Positions 9,346 to 17,798 of a DNA stretch of 64,000 bases are shown one piece after another. The notes under the pieces are model-generated. The model had not been told where the DNA came from. It worked only from the letters and a program-made list of their open reading frames with translations, and ran no database searches. Source of the stretch: JAICKM01 sp038228295. Its GTDB lineage: Bacteria > Chloroflexota > Chloroflexia > QHBQ01 > JAICKM01. A program made the translations under genes and the position numbers. Location: assembly GCA_038228295.1 (NCBI GenBank), contig JBBRPH010000007.1:1-64000 (forward strand), read 5' to 3'. Positions within the stretch are counted from its first letter, which is position 1. Each line of letters starts with the position of its first letter.

Positions 9346-9427
9346 TGGGGAAGGCGGGACTCGAACCCGCACGCCTTGCGGCACATGATCCTAAGTCATG
9401 CTCGGCTGCCAATTACGACACTTCCCC
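9346..9427 (-). tRNA. tRNA-Leu(UAG)
   Basis: Read on the minus strand, the acceptor arm GGGGAAG pairs with CTTCCCC. The anticodon stem CATGA/TCATG encloses the loop CTTAGGA with anticodon UAG. A long variable arm with a GCC/GGC stem, and a T arm GCGGG-TTCGAGT-CCCGC, fit a class II leucine tRNA. Position 73 is A, and CCA is not encoded (ACCC follows). Confidence 0.93.
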
Positions 9428-9429
9428 CA

Positions 9430-9455
9430 GCAACGCAAGCAGGTGCTTGCGTTGC
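9430..9455 (-). other. Perfect 12-bp hairpin in the pre-tRNA leader
   Basis: GCAACGCAAGCA (9430-9441) and its exact complement TGCTTGCGTTGC (9444-9455) enclose two bases. The hairpin sits between the promoter and the mature 5' end of tRNA-Leu, ending two bases before it, so it should be transcribed and removed by RNase P. Confidence 0.7.
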
Positions 9456-9459
9456 CCCT

Positions 9460-9465
9460 ATTATA
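9460..9465 (-). promoter_or_regulatory. -10 box of tRNA-Leu
   Basis: On the minus strand GGTATAATAGG gives a perfect TATAAT about 33 bases upstream of the mature tRNA. The predicted start falls near 9453, inside the hairpin. Confidence 0.65.
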
Positions 9466-9542
9466 CCCGAAATCGAGCGAAACGCCCAGCCACAACCAGA
9501 GAACCCCCGCCGGAAGCGGCGGGGAGTTCGCCGGCGGGGCGC

Positions 9543-10040
9543 TTACGGAGTCGGGGGGGGGGCGACCCCGCCGGCGGGCGGGGCGAAATTGGGCACGATC
9601 TGCACCGTGGTGGCGGCGATGTTAGTGCCGGAACGGGTGCCCTGGACCGCGATACGGTCGCCGACTTTGAGATCGCTGATACTACCTTGCGCTTGCTTGA
9701 GGATCGTCGGGCTGGCGGGCAGGTTCACAGTCAGCAAGCCTTCGCGCGTCGAACTGATAGTAACAGTGCTGCCGGCGATGTTGGTAATGCGTCCATTGGT
9801 GCCACCGCCGCGCCCAAAGCCGGCGCCCCCACCCCCACCGCCGGCGCCGGCCGCGCCCCCGCCGGCACCAGAGCCGGCCGCCCCAGCGGCCGCCGGGTCA
9901 ATACCCCGGCTCTGCAAGAAGGCTGTGCGCTGATCCTGGGCCTGTGCCTGGCCCTGATTCATGCCGGCGAAAAAGGTGCCACCGGCCACTACCAAGCCCA
10001 ATATCAGGCCCAGCACAAAAGTCGCAATCGGGTTTCGCAT
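9543..10040 (-). CDS. Membrane-anchored OB-like (DUF5666-type) protein
   Basis: The protein (165 aa) has a single N-terminal membrane helix (about 5-25), a Gln/Ala then Gly-rich linker (about 30-85), and a C-terminal beta-rich domain with GRITNIAGSTVTIS ... ISDLKVGDRIAVQGTRSGTNIAATTVQI. That phrasing is typical of DUF5666/OB-like extracytoplasmic domains. The same ISDLKVGD-type segment occurs in the protein at 32519-33466. Start ATG 10040 is preferred because AAGGAG lies 11 bases upstream; the TTG at 10049 is only three bases from it. It is the last gene after the ABC exporter genes, 90 bases downstream of the permease, and probably shares their transcript. Function unknown. Confidence 0.6.
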   Translation of the reverse strand: MRNPIATFVLGLILGLVVAGGTFFAGMNQGQAQAQDQRTAFLQSRGIDPAAAGAAGSGAGGGAAGAGGGGGGAGFGRGGGTNGRITNIAGSTVTISSTREGLLTVNLPASPTILKQAQGSISDLKVGDRIAVQGTRSGTNIAATTVQIVPNFAPPAGGVAPPPTP

Positions 10041-10130
10041 CGAAATCAAATCTCCTTAAGATTATCGTGGGCAAGGGCACGATAGCAAATCATATTGTCA
10101 GGAAGCCGGTTCCCGCGTATCACTTACGCA

Positions 10131-11369
10131 TTACTCGTAACGCAAGGCCACAATGGGATCGAGCCGCGCCGCACGGCGGGCGGGGTAGATACCGAAGAAG
10201 AGGCCGACCGCTAGTGAGAAGCCGACCGCCAGCAACGCCGCACCGGGCGTAACCACCGAGGTGATGACCCCCGTCAGCGTGACGATGCTAGCGATCGCGA
10301 AGCCGATGGCGAGGCCCAGCAGACCCCCACCCACGCTCAACAGGATCGCTTCGATCAGGAACTGACGCAGAATGTCACCCTGCTGCGCGCCGACCGCTTT
10401 GCGGATGCCGATCTCGCGCGTGCGCTCCGTGACCGAGACGAGCATGATGTTCATAATGCCGATGCCGCCCACCAACAGCGAGATGCCGGCGATAGAGCCG
10501 AGGAACAGGGTCAGCACCGACAACACGCCGCTGAGGGTACTCAGCAGGTCGGCCTGGTTAATCACGGTGAAGTCGTTGTCGGCGCTGGTCGCGTGGTGGC
10601 GCGTCCGCAACAGGTCGGTGATGGCCGATTGCGCCGTCGTCATGTTGGCGCTGTTGTCCACCTGCACATAGATCGTGCTGACGGTGTGGCCGACGGTGGC
10701 GGCTTGGCGATCACCGAACAGCTTGCGTTGGGCCACAGTCAGCGGGATATACACGCCGTCATCGAGTGAACCGAAGCCGGTGCCGCCTTTTGCCGCCAGC
10801 ACGCCCACCACGCGGAAGCCGAGCCGGTTGACGCGGATCGTCTTACCGATAGGGTCTTCGCCTTGAAACAGGGTTGTGGCGACGTTACTGCCTAACACCG
10901 CGACGTTGGCGGCGGCGCTCACATCGGCGGTGCCGAACCAGTTACCCGCCGCAATCGTGAGGTTGCGGATCGTACCATAGTCCGGCGTGGTGCCGGTGAT
11001 CGAGTAGGAGTTATTCTGCGCGTTATAAACAACGCTACTCTGGCGGCGGAGTTCAGGCGCGATGAACTGGCAATTGGCACAGTTCGCCGGGTCGGCAATA
11101 GCCGTAGCGTCTTCGGCGGTTAGCGTCTGGGCCGACCCGCCGCCGCCCCGAATGCCGCCTTGACTGACCCCACCGGGGATGATCGTTAGCAGGTTGGTGC
11201 CGTTGCTGGTGATCGAGCCGCTGATTGATTGTTGTGCGCCTTCACCGATGCCCATCAGCGCGACTACGGCGGCTACGCCGATGATAATACCGAGCATCGT
11301 CAGCACGCTGCGGAGTTTGTTGGAGCGTAAGCTCCCCAACGCGACGCTCAAACTTTCACCTAGGTTCAT
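10131..11369 (-). CDS. MacB-type ABC transporter permease
   Basis: The 412-residue protein has the MacB/FtsX layout: an N-terminal membrane helix (LRSVLTMLGIIIGVAAVVALMGIG, about 18-41), a large extracytoplasmic domain (about 50-280), and three C-terminal helices with the conserved VTERTREIGIRKAVGAQ coupling segment at about 320. These mechanotransmission exporters move peptides, antibiotics or lipoproteins rather than importing solutes. A GGGAGGTG ribosome site precedes ATG 11369, which overlaps the ATPase stop (ATGA). Its stop codon lies in a short TTACGCATTACTCGTAACGC repeat tract. The cargo is unknown. Confidence 0.88.
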   Translation of the reverse strand: MNLGESLSVALGSLRSNKLRSVLTMLGIIIGVAAVVALMGIGEGAQQSISGSITSNGTNLLTIIPGGVSQGGIRGGGGSAQTLTAEDATAIADPANCANCQFIAPELRRQSSVVYNAQNNSYSITGTTPDYGTIRNLTIAAGNWFGTADVSAAANVAVLGSNVATTLFQGEDPIGKTIRVNRLGFRVVGVLAAKGGTGFGSLDDGVYIPLTVAQRKLFGDRQAATVGHTVSTIYVQVDNSANMTTAQSAITDLLRTRHHATSADNDFTVINQADLLSTLSGVLSVLTLFLGSIAGISLLVGGIGIMNIMLVSVTERTREIGIRKAVGAQQGDILRQFLIEAILLSVGGGLLGLAIGFAIASIVTLTGVITSVVTPGAALLAVGFSLAVGLFFGIYPARRAARLDPIVALRYE

Positions 11370-12181
11370 GCCACACCTCCCGCGACCAGGGCCAACGGCG
11401 CGCTGTGGAGCTTCTCCGCCGCTTCTTGTTGCCGCCCTTCCTCCCGTGCGGCATCGGGGTCCGCGATCACCGGATGGGCCACCGCCTCGTCGGCCACCAG
11501 CCGCCCGTCGCGCATCCGCAAGATACGCCGGGTGTGCGCGGCGATGTCCGGCTCATGCGTGACGAAGACTATGGTAATGTTCTGCTCACGATTAAGCCGC
11601 TGGAAGATCGCCATGATCTCGGCGCTGGCGATGCTGTCCAGGTTACCGGTCGGCTCATCAGCCAGGATGATCGCTGGGGTATTGACCAGCGCCCGCGCGA
11701 TAGCTACGCGCTGTTGCTGGCCGCCCGACAGTTCGTTCGGCTTGTGGTCCAGCCGGTTGCCCAAGCCCACGATCTCCAGCGCGGCGGCGGCGCGCGTGTG
11801 CCGCTCGCGCGTGCTGAGGCCGCTGCGGTTGTAGATCAGCGGCAGTTCTACGTTCTGCACCGCGCTGGTGCGCGGCAACAGGTTAAAGCTTTGGAACACG
11901 AAGCCGATCCGTTTGTTGCGGACCACCGCCAGTTCCGCGTCATCCAGTGTGGCGACCTCTTGGCCGTCAATGCGGTAGGAGCCGCTGCTGGGCCGGTCAA
12001 GGCAGCCCAGGACGTTCATGATGGTGGACTTGCCGGAGCCGGACGGCCCCATAACGGCCACCAGTTCGCCCTCGTCCACCCGAAACGACACGCCACGCAG
12101 GGCGTGGACCTCTACTGTCTCGCTCATCTGGTACACTTTGGTCAGGTCATGGACTTCCAGCCCGCCGCTGTTCTGGCCCAT
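11366..12181 (-). CDS. MacB/LolD-type ABC transporter ATPase
   Basis: This 271-residue ATPase has Walker A GPSGSGKST (about 45-53), the Q-loop in GFVFQSFNLLP, signature LSGGQQQRVAIARAL (about 150) and Walker B IILADEPTGNLDS (about 170), followed by the H-loop VTHEP. These are typical of the lipoprotein/macrolide export subfamily. It pairs with the permease immediately downstream (ATGA overlap) and the adaptor upstream (one base between stop and ATG). ATG 12181 is preferred to the longer frame from 12202, which would overlap the adaptor gene. The tail after the ATPase core (about 225-271) is unusual and Ala/Glu-rich. Confidence 0.9.
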   Translation of the reverse strand: MGQNSGGLEVHDLTKVYQMSETVEVHALRGVSFRVDEGELVAVMGPSGSGKSTIMNVLGCLDRPSSGSYRIDGQEVATLDDAELAVVRNKRIGFVFQSFNLLPRTSAVQNVELPLIYNRSGLSTRERHTRAAAALEIVGLGNRLDHKPNELSGGQQQRVAIARALVNTPAIILADEPTGNLDSIASAEIMAIFQRLNREQNITIVFVTHEPDIAAHTRRILRMRDGRLVADEAVAHPVIADPDAAREEGRQQEAAEKLHSAPLALVAGGVA

Positions 12182-12182
12182 G

Positions 12183-14906
12183 TTAGCGCCCTCCCCGGCC
12201 ACCGCCGGCTCCGCCTAAGTTGAATAGCCCACCAGCCGGCGCGGCCGCTGCGGCAGCCGTCGTGCTAGTAACGACGTTATCGCCTTCTTGTAAGCCCCCG
12301 CCGGTCACTTCGGTATACTGGTCGTTGTTAATCCCAGTCTGCACCGGCACCGGCACTTGGAGGACACCACTCAACACGGTGACGATCTTGTTGCGCCCCA
12401 CCGTGTGGATGGCGCGGTTAGGCACCAGCAGCGCGTTGCTGCGCTGATCGACCACGGCGGCGGCGGTCGTCGTCATGCCCGGCTTGATCGCGGCCGTAAC
12501 CGCTTTGGGGTCCAACGTCGCGGTTGCCAGGTAGCTGACTACGCCGGAAGCGATGGTGGCTTTCGGCGCAACATAGGTGACCGTGCCGGTGAATACCTGC
12601 CCGGCCAGCGCGTCAAAGGTCAAGTTCACATCTTGGCCGATCTTCAGGCGGCTGATGTCGCTTTCGCCGATGTTCATGTCCACATGATAAGCGCTGGTGT
12701 CAATCAGGTCCACCGCCGCTGCATTGGCCCCGACCGCCTGCCCGACGCTAACGGTGATGTCGGCCACGGTGCCGGCGAACGGCGCTTTGAGCGTGGCCCC
12801 GTCGAGTTTCAGTTGGGCGCTTTTGAGGCTGGTGGTCGCCTGGTCGAGTGTGGCTTGGGCACTGGCGACATCGGTCGCCAACGGGCCGGCTTGCAAGCTG
12901 GTCAGATTGTTCTTCGCCTGATCGACCGTCGTCTGGGCGGCCGCGATGTCGGAGGCGGTGGAGCCGGCGCGCACCTTGTCCAGGTTAGAGGCGGCCTGAT
13001 CTACGGCGGCTTGCGCCTGCATCAGGTCGGTTTGCGTCGGCGGCGCTTTCAGCTTGGCGAGGGCGTTCTTAGCCTGGTCCAGTGTTGCCTGCGCGGCCAC
13101 CACGTCGGTCTGGGCGGGCGGGTTCTGGAGCTTGGCGAGGTTATTCTTGGCTTGGTCCAACGTCGCTTGCGCCGCCACTAAATCGCTAACCGCGCTGCCG
13201 GCTTGCAGTTTGGCGAGATTGTTTTTGGCCTGGTCCAGCGTGGCCTGCGCGGCCACCACATCGGCCGTGGCGGGCGGGTTTTGCAGTTTGGCGAGATTGT
13301 TCTTGGCCTGGTCCAGCGTGGCCTGCGCGGCCACCACGTCGGCAGAGGCCGGCGGGGCTTGCAGTTTAGCGAGGTTGTTCTTGGCCTGGTCCAGCGTGGC
13401 CTGCGCGGCCACCACGTCGGCAGAGGCCGGCGGGGCTTGCAGTTTAGCGAGGCTGTTGCGCGCCTGCTCCAATGTGGCTTGCGCCGCCGCCAAGTCGGAC
13501 TTGGTGGGGCTGGCTTGCAGGTCGGCCAACTGCTTTTTAGCATCATCTAAAGTGGCTTGCGCGGCCGCATCGCCGTCAATCTCTTGCTGCCGCGCATCAT
13601 TTAAGGTAAGCAGCGCCTTCTGCATATTGCCTTCGGCATCCTGTTCGGCGCGCAGAGCAATATTGTACTTATCAATCAGGCTCTGCGCGGCATTGGGATT
13701 AACAGTGCCGTCGGGATTCAGCACACCTGAATTGGCGGCGGTGGCGAGAGTATCTTGTGCATTGCGGACGGTGTTGGCCGCCGCTTCCAGGCTGGCCTGC
13801 GCGGCCTGCTTGGCGACCGATAGCGAGGAACTGGTTTTATCGTAGTTCGTCTGCGCGGTGGTGACTTTGACCTGGGCGGCGCTGATCTGCGCGACCGTCG
13901 GGCCGGCTTTCACCTTGTCGAAGTTAGCTTGGGCGCTAGTCAGCGCCGCTTGCGCGCCGGCGAGGTCGGTGGCCGTTGTCGTGCCGCTCTTCACGGCATC
14001 AAGTTTGGCCTGCGCGCTGGTCACGGCTGATTGCGCGTTCGCCACGTCTTGCGCCGTGACCGTGCCGCTTTTCACCGAGTCGAATTTGGCCTGCGCGCTC
14101 GTGACGGCCGATTGCGCGTTCGCCAGGTCTTGCGATGTGACCGTGCCGCTTTTCACCGAGTCGAGTTTGGCCTGCGCGCTCGTGACGGCCGATTGCGCGT
14201 TCGCCACGTCTTGGCTGTTAGAACCGGCTTTGAGCGCGTCAAGTTTGGCTTGCGCGCTGGTGACGGACGATTTGGCGTTGGCGAGATCTTGCGGCGTGGT
14301 CGAGCCGGCCCGCACGGCATCAAGTTTGGCTTGTGCACTGGTGATCTGCGATTGCGCGTTTGCCAAATCGGTCGTGGTCGCGCCGTTGTGCAGCGCGGTC
14401 AGTTTGGCTTGCGCACTAGTCACGGCTGCTTGGGCATTCACCAGATCATCATGCGTTGGTCCTATTTTGAGCGAGTCGAGTTTGGCCTGGGCACTGATGA
14501 GCTGCGATTGGGCATTGGCGACATCTTTAGTGGTCGCACCGGCCTTCACTGCGTCAAGTTTAGCCTGTGCGCCGGCCAGTTGGGCTTTGGCACTGTCCAC
14601 ACTCAGTTGCAAGTCGCGCGTGTCGAGGACGGCCAGGGTGGCGCCGGCTTGGACGGGCCGGCCTTTTTGAGCGCTAATCGTGGCGACCGTGCCGGCGCTG
14701 CCAAAGCTGAGGCTGAGATCAGCGGCCGGTTGTAGCGCGCCGCTGGACAACACGGTGGATTGCAGATCACCGCGCTGCACCTGAGCGGTTTGCAAATTGG
14801 CCGCCGCAGCCGAGCTACCCTGCGGGCGCAGCACATAGCCGACCGCACCCAACACGATCAGGATCGCCAGAATGCCTAAAAACGCCTTACTACGCAACAA
14901 CTTCAT
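12183..14906 (-). CDS. Giant HlyD/MacA-type adaptor with about 18 tandem helical repeats
   Basis: The 907-residue protein has an N-terminal membrane helix (about 8-26), a split lipoyl/barrel core (about 30-85 and 690-880), and between them an extraordinary helical region. The first arm (about 80-345) holds nine to ten repeats of 26-27 residues of the form LANAQSxVTSAQAKLDAVKAG. A unique centre of about 110 residues includes VLNPDGTVNPNAAQ. The second arm (about 455-690) holds eight to nine repeats of the form VVAAQATLDQAKNNLAKLQ. Ordinary MacA proteins are about 370-420 residues. Each repeat ends in a Gly- or Pro-containing turn with Asp, so the arms may be broken rods rather than one smooth coil. 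AAGGAG lies eight bases before ATG 14906. It is the first gene of the exporter operon. No outer-membrane partner is present, in keeping with a single-membrane cell. Confidence 0.85.
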   Translation of the reverse strand: MKLLRSKAFLGILAILIVLGAVGYVLRPQGSSAAAANLQTAQVQRGDLQSTVLSSGALQPAADLSLSFGSAGTVATISAQKGRPVQAGATLAVLDTRDLQLSVDSAKAQLAGAQAKLDAVKAGATTKDVANAQSQLISAQAKLDSLKIGPTHDDLVNAQAAVTSAQAKLTALHNGATTTDLANAQSQITSAQAKLDAVRAGSTTPQDLANAKSSVTSAQAKLDALKAGSNSQDVANAQSAVTSAQAKLDSVKSGTVTSQDLANAQSAVTSAQAKFDSVKSGTVTAQDVANAQSAVTSAQAKLDAVKSGTTTATDLAGAQAALTSAQANFDKVKAGPTVAQISAAQVKVTTAQTNYDKTSSSLSVAKQAAQASLEAAANTVRNAQDTLATAANSGVLNPDGTVNPNAAQSLIDKYNIALRAEQDAEGNMQKALLTLNDARQQEIDGDAAAQATLDDAKKQLADLQASPTKSDLAAAQATLEQARNSLAKLQAPPASADVVAAQATLDQAKNNLAKLQAPPASADVVAAQATLDQAKNNLAKLQNPPATADVVAAQATLDQAKNNLAKLQAGSAVSDLVAAQATLDQAKNNLAKLQNPPAQTDVVAAQATLDQAKNALAKLKAPPTQTDLMQAQAAVDQAASNLDKVRAGSTASDIAAAQTTVDQAKNNLTSLQAGPLATDVASAQATLDQATTSLKSAQLKLDGATLKAPFAGTVADITVSVGQAVGANAAAVDLIDTSAYHVDMNIGESDISRLKIGQDVNLTFDALAGQVFTGTVTYVAPKATIASGVVSYLATATLDPKAVTAAIKPGMTTTAAAVVDQRSNALLVPNRAIHTVGRNKIVTVLSGVLQVPVPVQTGINNDQYTEVTGGGLQEGDNVVTSTTAAAAAAPAGGLFNLGGAGGGRGGR

Positions 14907-14925
14907 GGAACAGGCTCCTTACTAA

Positions 14926-14937
14926 TATAGTACTATA
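14926..14937. promoter_or_regulatory. Palindrome at the exporter operon promoter
   Basis: TATAGTACTATA is a perfect 12-bp palindrome about 20 bases upstream of the adaptor ATG. On the minus strand it contains TATAGT, a possible -10, so a regulator binding here could block transcription. No regulator gene is adjacent. Confidence 0.35.
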
Positions 14938-15000
14938 CTACTTATGCAGGTTACACCGCTTGCAGCAGTAGAACAAGGGCGGCTGCAACGGCGTAAAATG

Positions 15001-15744
15001 TTAATAATCAAGTTCCGGTAAACTTAGCGTCCAGAGGGTGCTACTGCCGAAGCGCGTCTGGATCGTCGCGCCCAAGCCGAGCAGGGCGGCGGCCGCAAGA
15101 ATAGCCACGCCCAGGAATGGGATGAGGCTGATGAGAAACAAGCCCAACAGCCCGGCTAGTAGATCCACCGGCGGCGGCTGTTCCGCCAACCCCCAGCGCC
15201 GGCTGATCCAGCGCCCCAGCGGCAGGCTAACTGCCACCAGCCCGATCAGGCTACCCACATAAGTAAGGGCGATCAGCGTCAGCGAAATCGGCGGGCCGGC
15301 AATGGTCAGCACCGACAGCACGCCGAAGGCTAGGGCCAGCAAGCCGGCGGCGAGACCCAGTCCAACCAAGCGCAACCATTGCCGCCAACCACCACCCAGC
15401 GCGCCGATGATACGGCCCAGGCGGGCGGGCATAGCATACAGCACCAAGAACCCGGCCGGTAATAGGGTGAGCAACGACGCCAGGTGCAGCGTCACACCGC
15501 CTAGCCAGTCGTGCGGCAAGGCGAATACCCCACCCAGCGCCCGCCCGCCGCGCCCTAACGGCCAGGGTAACCCGCCGCCCGGCCCCTCACCCGATCGCGG
15601 AACGACCCCGGCCGGCGGGGTGGGGCGGGTAAACGGATCCCCCGCCGCGCTGGGAGTCGGTCCAGCCAGCGCGTTGACCAGCACGGTTAGCACCAGCACC
15701 GCTCCTAACAGCCCGATCAACATCCCGGTAGCGCCGCGCATCAT
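15001..15744 (-). CDS. Uncharacterised polytopic membrane protein
   Basis: The 247-residue protein starts with a membrane helix (about 7-27), then a Pro/Gly-rich extracytoplasmic stretch (about 30-75), then four or five hydrophobic segments through residue 230. I do not recognise a family. AGGAGG stands six bases before ATG 15744. It lies between the sigma/anti-sigma pair and the exporter operon on the same strand, with gaps of about 230 and 95 bases, so it may be a separate unit. The 227-base gap upstream of it holds no gene. Confidence 0.6.
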   Translation of the reverse strand: MMRGATGMLIGLLGAVLVLTVLVNALAGPTPSAAGDPFTRPTPPAGVVPRSGEGPGGGLPWPLGRGGRALGGVFALPHDWLGGVTLHLASLLTLLPAGFLVLYAMPARLGRIIGALGGGWRQWLRLVGLGLAAGLLALAFGVLSVLTIAGPPISLTLIALTYVGSLIGLVAVSLPLGRWISRRWGLAEQPPPVDLLAGLLGLFLISLIPFLGVAILAAAALLGLGATIQTRFGSSTLWTLSLPELDY

Positions 15745-15971
15745 ATTGCGCCTCCTGTACCTGCCGCCGGAGTCGCGGGCCGGGAGCCGCCGGCCGCAGG
15801 ATCGATTAAATTATGCGGGTTGTGCTTAGTATAGTCCATAGTGCGGGTTCTCAATCTATGCGCGGAGTAGCACCGGCGCACCTTGTAGTTGTTTAAGCAT
15901 AGTCGAAATGCTTAAGAAATAGTCTCGAAAGGCGGAAGAATCCGGTAAGAATCCGATTAACAGGCTACGGC

Positions 15972-16433
15972 TCACGTTGTTTGCACCGCAAGGTTCCGCA
16001 CCAAAAAGCCGCCCGCGCCGAGCGCGAGGATCAGCGCACCGACCGTTAAACCCAGCCCTGCTTGGGGGGCGCCCGCGCTGCCGGTAAACGCGGTCAAGGC
16101 TAAATCCAGGGCATTACTGCCGTCCGTGGCGAAGTTGGCGAGCCAAGTCTCGGCGGCGCTCCACCAACCGGTCAACACGCCGGCCAAATCGGCGGTACCC
16201 AGCATGATCGCCAGGCCGAGTAGGGCCAGCCCTAACGAGGCGGCTTGCCCGCGCCACCAAGCGCGGACCGACCTAACCTCGCGTGCTACAGGAGCCGGGT
16301 AAGGCGTCAGGGCGGCCAGCACCGTAGCGGTAAAACGGGGCGGTAGGGGCTGATCGGCTAGGCGCAACTGCTGGAGATCGGCTTCCAGCGCCGGGTCGTC
16401 GGCCGCCGCCGATGCACGGTCAAAGGGTCGCAT
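15972..16433 (-). CDS. Probable membrane anti-sigma partner of the ECF sigma factor
   Basis: The 153-residue protein has a cytoplasmic N-terminus (about 1-60, LEADLQQLRLADQPLPPRFTATVLAAL) and two membrane helices (about 68-90 and 125-147). Its ATG overlaps the sigma-factor TGA by one base (TGATG), the usual arrangement for a sigma/anti-sigma pair. No zinc-binding HxxxCxxC motif is present, so it is not the ZAS type. The role is inferred from coupling and topology. Confidence 0.6.
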   Translation of the reverse strand: MRPFDRASAAADDPALEADLQQLRLADQPLPPRFTATVLAALTPYPAPVAREVRSVRAWWRGQAASLGLALLGLAIMLGTADLAGVLTGWWSAAETWLANFATDGSNALDLALTAFTGSAGAPQAGLGLTVGALILALGAGGFLVRNLAVQTT

Positions 16434-17038
16434 CAGTCTTCATCTCCTTCCACAGCGGCCAACAGCGGTCGCAACAAGGCTTTGGCCCGGTGCAAGCGGG
16501 CTTTTACAGTGCCCAGCGGCACACCCAGTGTCACTGCGATCTCGCTATAGTCCAGGTCCGCGCCGTAACGCAACGCCAGCACCGCTGCATAGTCAGGCGG
16601 CAGGGCAGCCACGGCACGAGCGACTGCGGCGCTGCGTTCGGCCTGCTCGGCGTGTACTGCCGGTTGCCCAGCCGGGTCAGAGTTATGCAGCCGGCCCAGC
16701 AGCAGCGCCCCAGCCGCGCCGCCGACAGTCGGTGGCGGGCGGCGACTACGCCGGTTGAGCGCCAGATTGACCGCGATACGATAAAGCCAAGCGAAAAACG
16801 ACCGTCCCAACTCGTATTTAGCCAGATTGTTGTAGGCGCGCAAAAACACTTCTTGTGCTACATCTTGCGCGTCGTCATACGTCTCGCCCGCCACCCGCGC
16901 ACAGATAGCAATCACCCGACTGCCGTAGCGATCCACCAAGCGGCCAAACGCCTGTGGGTCGCCGGCCAGCGTGCGGCGAACCAAGCGGTCGTCCTCGGCA
17001 TCGGCGTGGCGGCGAGCTGCATCGTCTGTGGGCAGCAT
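16433..17038 (-). CDS. ECF-family RNA polymerase sigma factor
   Basis: The 201-residue protein has region 2 (about 20-90, DPQAFGRLVDRYG ... DVAQEVFLRAYNNLAKYE ... FFAWLYRIAVNLALNRRSRR) and region 4 (about 135-190, LPPDYAAVLALRYGADLDYSEIAVTLGVPLGTVKARLHRAK). Both are diagnostic of group 4 sigma factors. An AGGCAGG lies upstream of ATG 17038. The gene is followed at once by a membrane protein likely to hold it inactive. Divergent to it, after about 200 bases, is a DinB-like gene that it might control. Confidence 0.9.
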   Translation of the reverse strand: MLPTDDAARRHADAEDDRLVRRTLAGDPQAFGRLVDRYGSRVIAICARVAGETYDDAQDVAQEVFLRAYNNLAKYELGRSFFAWLYRIAVNLALNRRSRRPPPTVGGAAGALLLGRLHNSDPAGQPAVHAEQAERSAAVARAVAALPPDYAAVLALRYGADLDYSEIAVTLGVPLGTVKARLHRAKALLRPLLAAVEGDED

Positions 17039-17180
17039 GAGATACCTGCCTAGCGGCGGCGGGGCGCACCGTGCGTCCCGGTCTCTATAGAGCTATACAC
17101 GAGGGTAGTGGTTTTTGTTGCACGCATTGCTAATCCAGTTGTTGTGGATTTTCTCACTACCGCTATAGTATACTCGCAGT

Positions 17181-17224
17181 GGTAAGAAGGCGGTAAGAAG
17201 AGGGTAAGAAGGCGACAAGAAGTT
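17181..17224 (+). repeat. Four 11-bp direct repeats in the leader of the DinB-like gene
   Basis: GGTAAGAAG begins at 17181, 17192 and 17203, and a fourth diverged unit (GACAAGAAG) at 17214, giving an exact 11-bp period. They lie between a possible -10 (TATAGTATACT, 17164-17174) and the ribosome site GAGGAGG at 17231. Confidence 0.75.
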
Positions 17225-17245
17225 GCCACAGAGGAGGTTATGCTA

Positions 17246-17770
17246 ATGGATACGACAATCGCTGCTGTGCGGGCAGTACTGACTACAACAGCGGCACGTT
17301 GGGTGCAATTGACCGAACACCTGCCGGAGGAGCTACTGACCGTACCCGCCGGTCCCGGTGAATGGACGGCCCGTGCGTGCCTCTGTCATCTGCTGGATGC
17401 CGAGACGCTGGTGTTTGGCCCACGGTTGGCGATGTTCCTGACCGGCCAAGATTTTCCCGCCGTCAATCCGGCCAGCGACGGACAGGACTATCGCGACCAG
17501 ACCGCCGTCCAACTAGCCGCCGCTTTCGCCGGCCGGCGGTCCGAAAACTTAGCCGCGCTAGAAGCTGTGGGCGAGGCCGACCTGATCCGCACGACGCGCC
17601 ACGCCAGGTTGGGGCTGGTGACGCTGGGCCAGATGCTGCATTATTGGGCCGCGCACGACCTAGACCATACAACGCAAGCTGAAGACGCCTTAATACAGCC
17701 GTTCATCGCCGGCTGTGGCCCCTGGCGGTCTATGCTCGTAGCACATGATCGGGCGGCGCGTGAGACGTAA
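17246..17770 (+). CDS. DinB-like four-helix protein
   Basis: This 174-residue protein has the DinB/YfiT-type features PGEWTARACLCHLLDAE (about 33-50) and LGQMLHYWAAHDLDHTTQAEDAL (about 130-152). Histidines at about 45, 141 and 145 are placed to bind a metal. The family includes thiol-transferase-like and stress-related proteins, mostly of unknown substrate. ATG 17246 is preferred over ATG 17240 because GAGGAGG is eight bases away rather than two. The leader holds four 11-bp repeats, and the ECF sigma gene is divergent upstream. Confidence 0.75.
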   Translation: MDTTIAAVRAVLTTTAARWVQLTEHLPEELLTVPAGPGEWTARACLCHLLDAETLVFGPRLAMFLTGQDFPAVNPASDGQDYRDQTAVQLAAAFAGRRSENLAALEAVGEADLIRTTRHARLGLVTLGQMLHYWAAHDLDHTTQAEDALIQPFIAGCGPWRSMLVAHDRAARET

Positions 17771-17798
17771 TATTTGACAGGCCGCAACGTATTACACC

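Noticed and set aside
13054..14735. Long plus-strand ORFs (263-270 aa) across the adaptor gene
   Set aside because: They are opposite-strand readings of the Ala/Gln/Lys repeat codons; their repetitive sequence mirrors the adaptor and they lack ribosome sites.
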